From: Thermoplasmata archaeon
GTDB lineage: Archaea > Thermoplasmatota > Thermoplasmata > Thermoplasmatales > Thermoplasmataceae
DNA length: 12,417 nt
Assembly: GCA_021797265.1 (NCBI GenBank)
Contig: JAJZZZ010000035.1
Span: forward strand, 1-12,417
Direction of reading: 5' to 3'
The notes under the pieces were generated by a model that made no database searches, was not told the origin of the DNA, and worked only from the letters and a program-made list of their open reading frames with translations. The first letter of the stretch is position 1; every line of letters starts with the position of its first letter. Shown in pieces: positions 5,750 through 12,348 of this stretch. A program made the position numbers and the translations under genes.

Positions 5750-5849
5750 ATCTAAAAACGGCTGAAAAACTGAATTTAATGAAAAATGAATCTTTTATAC
5801 ATTTTTCCGCATGTTACTTATTCTCATGACTTGTATCAGGTAGTGCCGA

Positions 5850-5859
5850 ATTAAATATT
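5850..5859 (+). promoter_or_regulatory. TATA-box promoter of the methylcitrate operon
   Basis: ATTAAATATT is centred about 25 nt before the ATG at 5879, so the prpD mRNA should be leaderless; no ribosome site is present there. A TACCACA element (5869-5875) sits between box and start codon and also occurs in the actin leader region. Confidence 0.55.
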
Positions 5860-5878
5860 CAAAAGTGATACCACAGAT

Positions 5879-7213
5879 ATGGAACCTTCTTTAGAAACAA
5901 TGTATAATCACATGAGGGATCTCAGGGAACATGGAGTCAGCGACAAAAGCAGAGATGAGATGAAGAAAAGAATCGCAGATTCCATAATAACAGCATATGG
6001 GGCCATGAACGCTGAACCTGTTCGTATAGCAAGATCAGCACTGCTGCCATCAAAGGGAAAAAGAAACGGGAGAATTTTTTTCAGCAAGGATGAGGCACCG
6101 GTGGATATAACCGCATTTATTAACGGCACCATGACAAGATACCTTGATTATAATGACACCTATCTGTCAAAGGAGGCAATGCACCCCTCTGACAACATCC
6201 CGCCTCTGATTTCACTTGCCCATAGCCTTGATCTCAATGGTGAGGATATTATCAGAGCAGCCAACATATCATATGATGTTGCTGCCAACCTCTCTGATGA
6301 ATCATCCATAAGGGATAGGGGTTGGGATCATGTAACTTACATATCAATTTCTTCAGCAGCTGGGCTTTCAGCGCTGCTCGACCTGGACGAAAAGCGATTT
6401 GAACATGCAATCAGCCTTTCCTTGAATAACAACATAAGCATGCGGCAGACAAGAGCCGGAGAACTGAGTATGTGGAAAGGGGCAACTACTGCAAATGCCT
6501 GCAGGAACAGTGTATTCGGCACTTTGCTTGCAGCAGACGGTTTTACCGGCCCTTCACCGGAATTCTCTGGAGAGATGGGCTTTTTCAAACAGGTATCAGG
6601 GCCAATGAACATAAATCCAAAAAAGGATGCTGTTCTAAAAACAATGATAAAGAATTATCCGGTTGAATATCATGCTATGAGTGCGGCAGAAGCTGCCTGT
6701 TCAATTCATGAAGAACTGAAAGGAGAAATCAAGTCTGTCAGTGTTGAAACATTCAAAGTTGCTAATGACATAATAATAAAGGACCCTGAGAAATTGAGGC
6801 CAAGAACGCGGGAAACTGCTGACCACAGCATGCCATATATTGTTGCCTATTCCCTTGTTTATGGATCCCCAGGCCCTGGATCCTATGAGCAGAAATACCT
6901 GAAAGACCCAAAGATACTCAATGTTATCGATCATTCAAAGTATGTTGTTACAGATAGGTTCAACAAAATGTATCCGGAATACCTGCCTGTGAAAATGGTG
7001 GTGGAAACATCTTCGGGCAAGTACGAAAGAGAGATGGATGTTCCTAAGGGCCATCACAGGAAACCATACACATGGGATGATCTCTTCGAGAAGGGAAGAA
7101 AGGTTATGGGTGAGGACAATTCAAAAATCCTGATGAATGTGACCAGAAGACTTGAAAAGATCAAGATAAAGGAATTCATGGATGTGATATCTGATGTCCA
7201 TTTTAAGGGATAA
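5879..7213 (+). CDS. prpD: 2-methylcitrate dehydratase, MmgE/PrpD family
   Basis: 444 residues, near the usual 450-490 of the family. It should dehydrate 2-methylcitrate to 2-methyl-cis-aconitate in the methylcitrate cycle. MmgE/PrpD landmarks are visible: YLDYNDTYLSKEAMHPSDN at 88-106, carrying the D-x-N-D-T and H-P-S-D blocks; the MWKGATTANACRN block at 198-210; ETADHSMPYIVAYSL at 312-326; and the C-terminal GHHRKPYTWDDL at 391-402. The start ATG has a TATA box about 25 nt upstream, indicating a leaderless mRNA and supporting this codon. It is the first gene of a tight prpD-prpB-prpC operon and overlaps prpB by 20 nt. MmgE/PrpD proteins also include other dehydratases, but the two partners make methylcitrate the best reading. 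Confidence 0.88.
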   Translation: MEPSLETMYNHMRDLREHGVSDKSRDEMKKRIADSIITAYGAMNAEPVRIARSALLPSKGKRNGRIFFSKDEAPVDITAFINGTMTRYLDYNDTYLSKEAMHPSDNIPPLISLAHSLDLNGEDIIRAANISYDVAANLSDESSIRDRGWDHVTYISISSAAGLSALLDLDEKRFEHAISLSLNNNISMRQTRAGELSMWKGATTANACRNSVFGTLLAADGFTGPSPEFSGEMGFFKQVSGPMNINPKKDAVLKTMIKNYPVEYHAMSAAEAACSIHEELKGEIKSVSVETFKVANDIIIKDPEKLRPRTRETADHSMPYIVAYSLVYGSPGPGSYEQKYLKDPKILNVIDHSKYVVTDRFNKMYPEYLPVKMVVETSSGKYEREMDVPKGHHRKPYTWDDLFEKGRKVMGEDNSKILMNVTRRLEKIKIKEFMDVISDVHFKG

Positions 7214-8096
7214 TATTAACGCGGGACCTTCCGGATTTAAAAAACTTCTCTCAGAAGGTTTTATAGAGGCAGCTGGTGTATTCAATGGAATGAGTGCACT
7301 TCTGGCACAGCAGGCCGGATTCAGGGCACTGTACCTCTCTGGGTCAGGAGTTGCAGGTGCGATGGGCCTTCCTGACCTCTCCATTACAACACTTTCTGAA
7401 GTTGCGGACGAAACCCGCAAAATAACATCGGTTTCTGGACTCCCACTTATTGTTGATGCAGACACCGGATTTGGAGAGGCAATAAACGTAATGAGAACTG
7501 TGCGGGTGCTGGAAGATGCGGGCGCAGCTGCATTACATCTGGAAGACCAGGTTCTCCCAAAGAGATGCGGTCACCTCAACGGAAAGAAAGTGGTGGAGAT
7601 GGAGGAGATGGGAAAGAAGATAATGACGGCAATAGCCTCCAGGCACAATCCTGATTTCATGATCATAGCGAGGACTGATGCCAGGTCCGTGAACGGACTG
7701 GACGATGCCATTGAGAGAGCACTTTACTACAGGAAGTGCGGCGCTGACATGATATTCACTGAAGCACTGGAATCAGCTGAGGAATTCCTGGAATTTTCAT
7801 CAAAGGTTAAAACCCCTCTGCTTGCAAATATGACAGAGTTTGGAAAAAGCCCTCTTCTTTCGAGTTCAGAACTGAAAGACCTGGGTTACAGTGCTGTCAT
7901 ATTCCCACTTACAGGATTCAGAGTAGCTCTCAAATCCCTGCAAAAAACCTACGAGACTCTTATTAGGGAGGGAACTCAGAGAACCTTTATCGATGACCTG
8001 ATGACAAGAAGGCAGTTTTATGAGGTCATTGGCTATGATGAATATGAAAAGGACGATAGAGATATATTCAATATGAAAGGTGAAAAAGATGACTGA
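7194..8096 (+). CDS. prpB: 2-methylisocitrate lyase
   Basis: 300 residues, close to the usual 290-300 of the isocitrate lyase/PEP mutase superfamily lyases. It should split 2-methylisocitrate into pyruvate and succinate. Visible motifs are YLSGSG at 47-52, metal-site DADTGFG at 88-94, LEDQ at 116-119, the catalytic signature PKRCGH at 122-127 with the lyase-specific cysteine C125, ARTDAR at 159-164, TEALES near 189-194, and NMTEFG at 212-217. The KRCGH loop separates it from PEP mutase and oxaloacetate hydrolase relatives and points to (methyl)isocitrate lyase. True isocitrate lyases are much longer. The ATG lies inside the end of prpD and has no ribosome site, so translation is probably coupled. 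The end overlaps prpC by 8 nt. Confidence 0.92.
   Translation: MSILRDNINAGPSGFKKLLSEGFIEAAGVFNGMSALLAQQAGFRALYLSGSGVAGAMGLPDLSITTLSEVADETRKITSVSGLPLIVDADTGFGEAINVMRTVRVLEDAGAAALHLEDQVLPKRCGHLNGKKVVEMEEMGKKIMTAIASRHNPDFMIIARTDARSVNGLDDAIERALYYRKCGADMIFTEALESAEEFLEFSSKVKTPLLANMTEFGKSPLLSSSELKDLGYSAVIFPLTGFRVALKSLQKTYETLIREGTQRTFIDDLMTRRQFYEVIGYDEYEKDDRDIFNMKGEKDD
8078..8083 (+). promoter_or_regulatory. Shine-Dalgarno site of the citrate/methylcitrate synthase gene
   Basis: AGGTGA lies 5 nt before ATG 8089 and within the end of prpB. It selects the ATG over the in-frame GTG at 8080, which is part of the site itself. Confidence 0.7.
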
Positions 8097-9153
8097 AATA
8101 AGTGTTCCAAAGGGACTTGTTGGAGTTATAGTTGACAAAACTGCAATATGCACTACTGATGCTGAAGGAAACCTTGTCTACAGAGGATATAAGACGGTAG
8201 ATCTGGTCAATAAGAAAACCTTCGAAGAGGTTGCATACCTTGTAGTACATGGTGATCTCCCGAACAGCAATCAGCTTAAGGAGTTCAATGAAATGCTGGT
8301 AAATAGCGGAGAAATAGACTCAAGGGTACTGAAGATTATTGATCTTCTTAAGGAGAAAGATATAATGAAGAACCTTCGATCAATGATATCCCTGTATCCA
8401 TACAAATCTGCTGATCCTGAACATTTCCTGCCAGAAATCATCGCTAAGGTTCCCGGCATAATAGCTCATTCATATGCAGCGGAAACTGGTAAATCTGTTG
8501 GCAGGTCTGAAGCTTCCAGCTACAGCGGAAGGTTCTACCAGATGATTACCGGAAATACTGACGCCAGAAAATCGCAGTTCCTTTCAAAACTGATGATTCT
8601 TTACATGGAGCATGAGTTCAACGCATCCACTTTTGTACTCAGGGTAGCGGCATCAACACTTACTGATCCAGCTTCAGCATTCACCAGTGCACTGGGAACT
8701 CTAAAGGGGCCTCTCCATGGCGGTGCAAATGCCGAGATACTTGACTTCTTCAAAAGCTTCAGGAACGAGGATGAGGCCGTAAAATTTGTTGATGCACAGC
8801 TTGAATCCGGGAAGAAGGTAATGGGCTTTGGACACAGAGTTTACAAACAGAAGGATCCGCGTGCACAGCTCGTGAAACAGTTAATGAAAGAGCTGAACCC
8901 TGACTCTAAGGAACTGAGAATAGCAGAAGCCATCGAGGCTCGAGTTTGGGAGAAAAAGCATCTCCCCGCCAATCTTGATTTCTATGCTGCAATTCTTATG
9001 GATCAGCTTGGAATTCCTCAGGATCTCTATACTGCCATTTTTGCAGCAGCCAGAGTGTTTGGATGGTGGGCGCACTACGAAGAACAGCTGAGCGATAACA
9101 AGCTGATAAGACCTTCTTCTGAATATGTGGGCCCAAAAGACAGGGTTCTCTGA
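8089..9153 (+). CDS. prpC: 2-methylcitrate synthase / citrate synthase
   Basis: 354 residues. It should condense propionyl-CoA (and probably acetyl-CoA) with oxaloacetate. The citrate synthase catalytic residues are all present: H210 in GPLHGGAN, H249 in MGFGHRVYK and D297 in NLDFYAA. A further conserved histidine, H175, is in MEHEFNAST, and the substrate-binding arginines are R250, R322 and R341 (in IRPSSEYVGP). Its operon with prpD and prpB points to methylcitrate synthase. From memory, T. acidophilum also has a clearly different citrate synthase, so a specialised paralogue is reasonable, but dual activity is common in archaea. The start is ATG 8089, 5 nt after AGGTGA, overlapping prpB by 8 nt. 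The stop codon lies 2 nt from the convergent JAMM gene. No prpE (propionyl-CoA synthetase) follows. Confidence 0.88.
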   Translation: MTEISVPKGLVGVIVDKTAICTTDAEGNLVYRGYKTVDLVNKKTFEEVAYLVVHGDLPNSNQLKEFNEMLVNSGEIDSRVLKIIDLLKEKDIMKNLRSMISLYPYKSADPEHFLPEIIAKVPGIIAHSYAAETGKSVGRSEASSYSGRFYQMITGNTDARKSQFLSKLMILYMEHEFNASTFVLRVAASTLTDPASAFTSALGTLKGPLHGGANAEILDFFKSFRNEDEAVKFVDAQLESGKKVMGFGHRVYKQKDPRAQLVKQLMKELNPDSKELRIAEAIEARVWEKKHLPANLDFYAAILMDQLGIPQDLYTAIFAAARVFGWWAHYEEQLSDNKLIRPSSEYVGPKDRVL

Positions 9154-9155
9154 AT

Positions 9156-9518
9156 TCAGAGAACTTTCAGATCTATTTTTTCAGATTTTCTATTGAAAGC
9201 CTGAAAGTCAGAAATTCTGTAAGGGCTTGCCACAATTATGTGTATCTGCCCAGTATTGGAGAACATTGAAACGTCAGCATCCGAAGGTAATGCTACCCCT
9301 GAAGGATGTGAATGCACACTCCCAACTACAGAAAAATCGATTCCCTTATGGTAGAGGTTGAATATTGTGTGATGGTCTCCCTGTACAGTACCAGGGAGCA
9401 TAAGTATCTCATAGATTATCTCATGCTCTGCCTTCAGAAAGGCCCCAAACTCCCTTGGATAACTGTCTTTTGAGGCTTCCATTATCATTTTAAGTGTACG
9501 GAGCCTAATTGACCACAT
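9156..9518 (-). CDS. JAMM/MPN+ metalloprotease (Mov34-like)
   Basis: 120 residues, typical of short archaeal and bacterial JAMM proteins. All zinc and catalytic residues of the motif E-xn-H-S-H-P-x6-S-x2-D are visible: E23, H69, H71, S79 and D82, in GSVHSHPSG and PSDAD. The N-terminal block MWSIR...ASKDSYPREFGAFL matches archaeal Mov34 proteins and supports this ATG, although it overlaps the NAD kinase end by 14 nt. Characterised archaeal JAMM enzymes cleave isopeptide or linear bonds of ubiquitin-like SAMP proteins. Whether this one acts on SAMP-like modifiers or on other peptides is inferred. It is the last gene of a phosphatase - NAD kinase - JAMM cluster downstream of rpoD. Confidence 0.88.
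   Translation of the reverse strand: MWSIRLRTLKMIMEASKDSYPREFGAFLKAEHEIIYEILMLPGTVQGDHHTIFNLYHKGIDFSVVGSVHSHPSGVALPSDADVSMFSNTGQIHIIVASPYRISDFQAFNRKSEKIDLKVL
9174..9182 (+). terminator. Possible oligo-T terminator of the methylcitrate operon
   Basis: Six T on the plus strand (9176-9181) lie 22 nt after the prpC stop, inside the 3' end of the convergent JAMM gene. Archaeal transcription usually ends at short oligo-T runs, and the two genes leave only 2 nt of intergenic space, so termination must occur within the opposing gene. Confidence 0.35.
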
Positions 9519-10323
9519 TTCTTATCAGCTTCTCCCTGATTCTCTCATAGAATGAGTTTCTGAAAGTCACGAATCGAGCCCTTTCCGGAGATACAGTGAT
9601 CCTTATGTCGTCATTCTCGTCTACAGCGAACTGCTCCTGGCCATCAACAATAAGGTCACAGGATTGCTTCTTTCCGAAGATCCTGAGATTTATCTCCTGG
9701 GAGCTTGGTATTACAAGGGGCCTGCTTCTGGACCTGAAAGGTGCCAGATACGTTACAACCATGGCATCAAGGGTTGGATAAAGAATTGGCCCACCGGCAC
9801 TGAATGAGTATGAGGTTGAACCTATTGGTGTTGCAACTATCACACCATCGGATGTTGTACTGTCAAAAAAAGTCCCATCTACAAAAAGCCTGAACTTCCT
9901 GATCTTGGCTATTTTACTGGAATGAAGTACCACCTCATTGGTCGAGTCGATGATCTGTGTTCCATTTATGGTCAATCTGAGCTTCATGGTCTCCTCCACC
10001 TTGTAGTTCCCCTTTATCAACTTGTAAACTGAGGACTCCACCTCTCCGATCTCAACCTCTGAGAGGAACCCCAGGCTTCCCATGTTTATCCCGAGGACCG
10101 GCCCTTTTGCGAGCTGCAGTGACCTGAGGACAGAGCCGTCTCCGCCTACAGTTATAAGAATGTCGGCTTCCATTGATTCTATGCTGTTACCCTTTCTGTT
10201 GAGCATCCTGGCTGCTTCCCTGTCATATATGACTTCCCAGTCAGCAGGAAGTATCTCTACAATCCTTCGGACTATATTTGCACATCTTGTGCAGTCCTTT
10301 CTTACGATAAAACCTATCTTCAT
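9505..10323 (-). CDS. nadK: ATP-NAD kinase
   Basis: 272 residues, normal for NAD kinase. It phosphorylates NAD+ (or NADH) to NADP(H). The signature GGDGS is at 60-64, followed by NMGSLGFLSE at 80-89, the NE dipeptide at 129-130, the second conserved region SDGVIVATP at 158-166, and the glycine-rich GSTSYSFSAGGPI at 168-180. Most family members have TPTGSTAYS; here it is TPIGSTSYS, a mild variation. The ATG overlaps the TGA of the upstream phosphatase gene in an ATGA unit, with a GGAGG ribosome site 7 nt before it (10331-10335). Co-translation with the phosphatase is therefore very likely. The 3' end overlaps the JAMM gene by 14 nt. Confidence 0.94.
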   Translation of the reverse strand: MKIGFIVRKDCTRCANIVRRIVEILPADWEVIYDREAARMLNRKGNSIESMEADILITVGGDGSVLRSLQLAKGPVLGINMGSLGFLSEVEIGEVESSVYKLIKGNYKVEETMKLRLTINGTQIIDSTNEVVLHSSKIAKIRKFRLFVDGTFFDSTTSDGVIVATPIGSTSYSFSAGGPILYPTLDAMVVTYLAPFRSRSRPLVIPSSQEINLRIFGKKQSCDLIVDGQEQFAVDENDDIRITVSPERARFVTFRNSFYERIREKLIRNVVN

Positions 10324-11090
10324 TTTAGGGCCTCCGCAAATTCTCTACTGCTTGCTCCGATTATGGATTTTCTCTCCCTGACATCCAGCCCCATGTTAAA
10401 ATCATTGAAATGGCCATCTAATACAATGCCCCCAGCTTCCCTGAGGATAAGTACCCCTCCGGCCACATCTATATTTCTAAGTGAGTTGAAATCACCTACA
10501 TATGCCATAAGATCCGCTGATCCATTTGCCACCAGACAGAGTTCCAGTGAGGCACAACCAAGTGATCGGATTCTCCAGCCGCCCCTTAGGATCGGGGAAA
10601 CATGATCATGTCCTGCTCTTCCAAGGCCTCCGAGAGCGCATCCCCGTGGATCCTGGGAAACTTTTATTCTCTTTCCGTTTGCGAACGCTCCCTTGCCTTT
10701 TACAGCATGATAATTTGTTTTCCTGGCCAGGTCTGCAACTATAGCAATCCTCGCTGATGATAGATCCTCCTTTACAACCGCACCGGAAAATGAAAAGAAA
10801 GGTATGCCATTCTCCGCATTGTATGTTCCATCCAGCGGATCAACCATTAAAGACTCCCCATAGCCGAGGTCAGTAAAACCACTCTCCTCGCTTATGACAT
10901 TCAGAGGCAGATCCCTTTCGCGTATAAAATTCAGGATGTGATCATCACAGATTCTGTCAAGTTGATGGGTTGCGGTACCGTCTGCACCCATTCCGATGAT
11001 ATTGGTTCTATTGACTGAACCGGTCTGTGAGGAGATGAGTTCCCTTAAAGAATTTCCAAGTTCAATGAGTTCATTTTCAAGATCCGACAC
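10320..11090 (-). CDS. Inositol monophosphatase / FBPase-family phosphatase, probable NADP phosphatase or FBPase partner of NAD kinase
   Basis: 256 residues, the usual size of archaeal IMPase/FBPase class IV enzymes. Metal-site motifs are present: EES with E68 and E69; DPLDGT at 84-89 with D84 and D87; and the third-site aspartate D208. The tryptophan usually preceding that aspartate (W-D) is isoleucine here (NIDVAGG). Family members dephosphorylate inositol-1-phosphate, fructose-1,6-bisphosphate or NADP+. The gene overlaps nadK by 4 nt (ATGA). In Methanocaldococcus MJ0917 the same two domains are fused and have NADP phosphatase and NAD kinase activities, so NADP phosphatase is a good candidate. 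The start is GTG 11090; 51 nt separate it from rpoD, with a weak TATA-like run (TTATCTTTA) about 24 nt upstream. The N-terminal 30 residues look native to the family. Confidence 0.87.
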   Translation of the reverse strand: MSDLENELIELGNSLRELISSQTGSVNRTNIIGMGADGTATHQLDRICDDHILNFIRERDLPLNVISEESGFTDLGYGESLMVDPLDGTYNAENGIPFFSFSGAVVKEDLSSARIAIVADLARKTNYHAVKGKGAFANGKRIKVSQDPRGCALGGLGRAGHDHVSPILRGGWRIRSLGCASLELCLVANGSADLMAYVGDFNSLRNIDVAGGVLILREAGGIVLDGHFNDFNMGLDVRERKSIIGASSREFAEALK

Positions 11091-11110
11091 AGTGTCAATA
11101 TTATAACACT
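11091..11110. repeat. Short inverted repeat directly upstream of the phosphatase GTG start
   Basis: AGTGT at 11091-11095 and ACACT at 11106-11110 form an inverted repeat with a 10-nt AT-rich spacer containing TATAATATT. It abuts the GTG start codon and could be an operator in the rpoD-phosphatase gap. The five-base arms could also arise by chance. Confidence 0.25.
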
Positions 11111-11141
11111 AAAGATAACCTTTCTGGGAAAAATTGGAAAA

Positions 11142-11960
11142 TCAGTCTCCAACAACACTGTCCAGCAGAAGATTCAGCCTCTGAGAAAGCCTCTTAAGTG
11201 CATAGTCCAGCACATCTATTGCCTTCAGTGAGCCATCCGTCTCAAACTGGAACACGTATTTGGTATCATCCTCTGTTACCTTTACGTCAGGATTGTCAAG
11301 CAACTGCGAAAGAAATGTGCATCTGTTATCATCGCTGAACACTATCCTTTCAGCATTTTCCGATACAACTGAATCTAGACAGTGATTCTTGTAGGTCTCC
11401 CAGTTCTTAACCTTCTTCTTCTCTACCAGAAATTCTCTATGATACTTGTACGAGACCCCAGAGGTTACCTGCCATTTGGTGTGCTTTTTCCCTGTACCAA
11501 GTATGGCTTCGGCTGTAACCAGAATTGCCTGTCTCGGGCCAAGCTTCACAATTGGAATCTCCTTATCGGCAGGAACAAGATCTGACTTTCCGACAGGCTG
11601 GAGGTCACCTGAGTTTACGACGCCAGAGCCTATCTTGTTTATCGAAAATGTCATTGTGCATAGTGGGCAACCCTCACCTTTGCATGAGCAATTATCCCTG
11701 AAATTCATTGAAAGATCTGAAACAATAGGCACCAGAGAAAGCCTATGCGCTACTATTTCATCGAATAATGGAAGGGATGAGTCATACACATTGCCCTCAC
11801 TGTCTCTTATCTGGCCATGATGAAATATAACTTTATCTATGGCAAGCTTCGGGACGTCATCCATCAAAGTTCTTCTCAAGGCGTTTGCTGTTGATGGTGT
11901 GAGTCCATCCGCGGTGAACCGGATAAAGTCATCAGACATTGTGTTAATTGTCACTGACAT
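11142..11960 (-). CDS. rpoD: DNA-directed RNA polymerase subunit D (Rpo3)
   Basis: 272 residues. This is the archaeal counterpart of Rpb3/RpoA; it pairs with subunit L to begin polymerase assembly. Family features are [17 protein letters not shown] at 26-42 in the dimerisation domain and [14 protein letters not shown] at 66-79. The four-cysteine zinc loop is C91-x-C93-x4-C98-x2-C101, as in Rpb3. The C-terminal block [15 protein letters not shown] also fits. Domain 3 (about 115-220) has only scattered cysteines, C194 and C214, and no ferredoxin-like cluster motif, so the [4Fe-4S] cluster of some archaeal D subunits is probably absent. ATG 11960 was chosen, 4 nt after the uS11 stop; the frame is open further upstream inside uS11, but that sequence is not family-like. 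A GGAGAG run lies 10-15 nt before the ATG. Confidence 0.94.
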   Translation of the reverse strand: MSVTINTMSDDFIRFTADGLTPSTANALRRTLMDDVPKLAIDKVIFHHGQIRDSEGNVYDSSLPLFDEIVAHRLSLVPIVSDLSMNFRDNCSCKGEGCPLCTMTFSINKIGSGVVNSGDLQPVGKSDLVPADKEIPIVKLGPRQAILVTAEAILGTGKKHTKWQVTSGVSYKYHREFLVEKKKVKNWETYKNHCLDSVVSENAERIVFSDDNRCTFLSQLLDNPDVKVTEDDTKYVFQFETDGSLKAIDVLDYALKRLSQRLNLLLDSVVGD

Positions 11961-11964
11961 CTGT

Positions 11965-12348
11965 TTATACTCTCCTGCCTCTCTTACCGCCTTTCTTCTT
12001 TGTTCCGTCATGTGGAATCGGAGTTACCTCTTCAATTCTCAGGATCTTGAAGCCGGCTCTTGAAAGAGCTCTAATTGCACTCTGAGCACCTGGTCCAGGG
12101 ATCTTTGATTTGTTTCCGCCTGGAGCCCTTACCTTGATTATGAGATCAGATATCTCCTTCTCCCTCAGTTTTTCAGCAACCAGATCAGCTGCTTTCATTG
12201 CAGCATATGGGCTTGACTCATCTCTGTCATTCTTCACTACCATGCCGCCTGTGGCTTTGGCGAGGGTTTCAGCCCCTGTTGGATCAGTTACCAGAATTAT
12301 AGTATTGTTAGCTGAGGCAAAAATATGTGCTATTCCTGTTTTGTTCAT
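11965..12348 (-). CDS. rps11: Small-subunit ribosomal protein uS11
   Basis: 127 residues, the standard archaeal length. It is a component of the 30S platform. The sequence is typical: a strand beginning [18 protein letters not shown], the block [18 protein letters not shown] at 34-51, VRAPGGNKS at 73-81 followed by [12 protein letters not shown], and the basic tail [16 protein letters not shown]. The ATG forms an ATGA overlap with the frame upstream, and rpoD begins 4 nt after its stop, matching the conserved archaeal S13-S4-S11-rpoD order. Confidence 0.96.
   Translation of the reverse strand: MNKTGIAHIFASANNTIILVTDPTGAETLAKATGGMVVKNDRDESSPYAAMKAADLVAEKLREKEISDLIIKVRAPGGNKSKIPGPGAQSAIRALSRAGFKILRIEEVTPIPHDGTKKKGGKRGRRV

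Noticed and set aside
5595..5878. tRNA, small RNA gene or CRISPR repeats in the longest intergenic region
   Set aside because: No cloverleaf, TPsiC-like GTTCRA box or regularly spaced repeat is visible; the inverted repeats differ in sequence and spacing.
8080..8088. GTG 8080 as start of the citrate/methylcitrate synthase
   Set aside because: The GTG is part of the AGGTGA ribosome site that serves ATG 8089 at ideal spacing.
8089..9153. Housekeeping citrate synthase rather than methylcitrate synthase
   Set aside because: Not excluded biochemically, but the overlapping operon with prpD and prpB makes the methylcitrate role more likely.
11961..12011. RpoD start 17 codons upstream (12011)
   Set aside because: This part overlaps the basic tail of uS11 in another frame, and the conserved RpoD N-terminus begins at ATG 11960.
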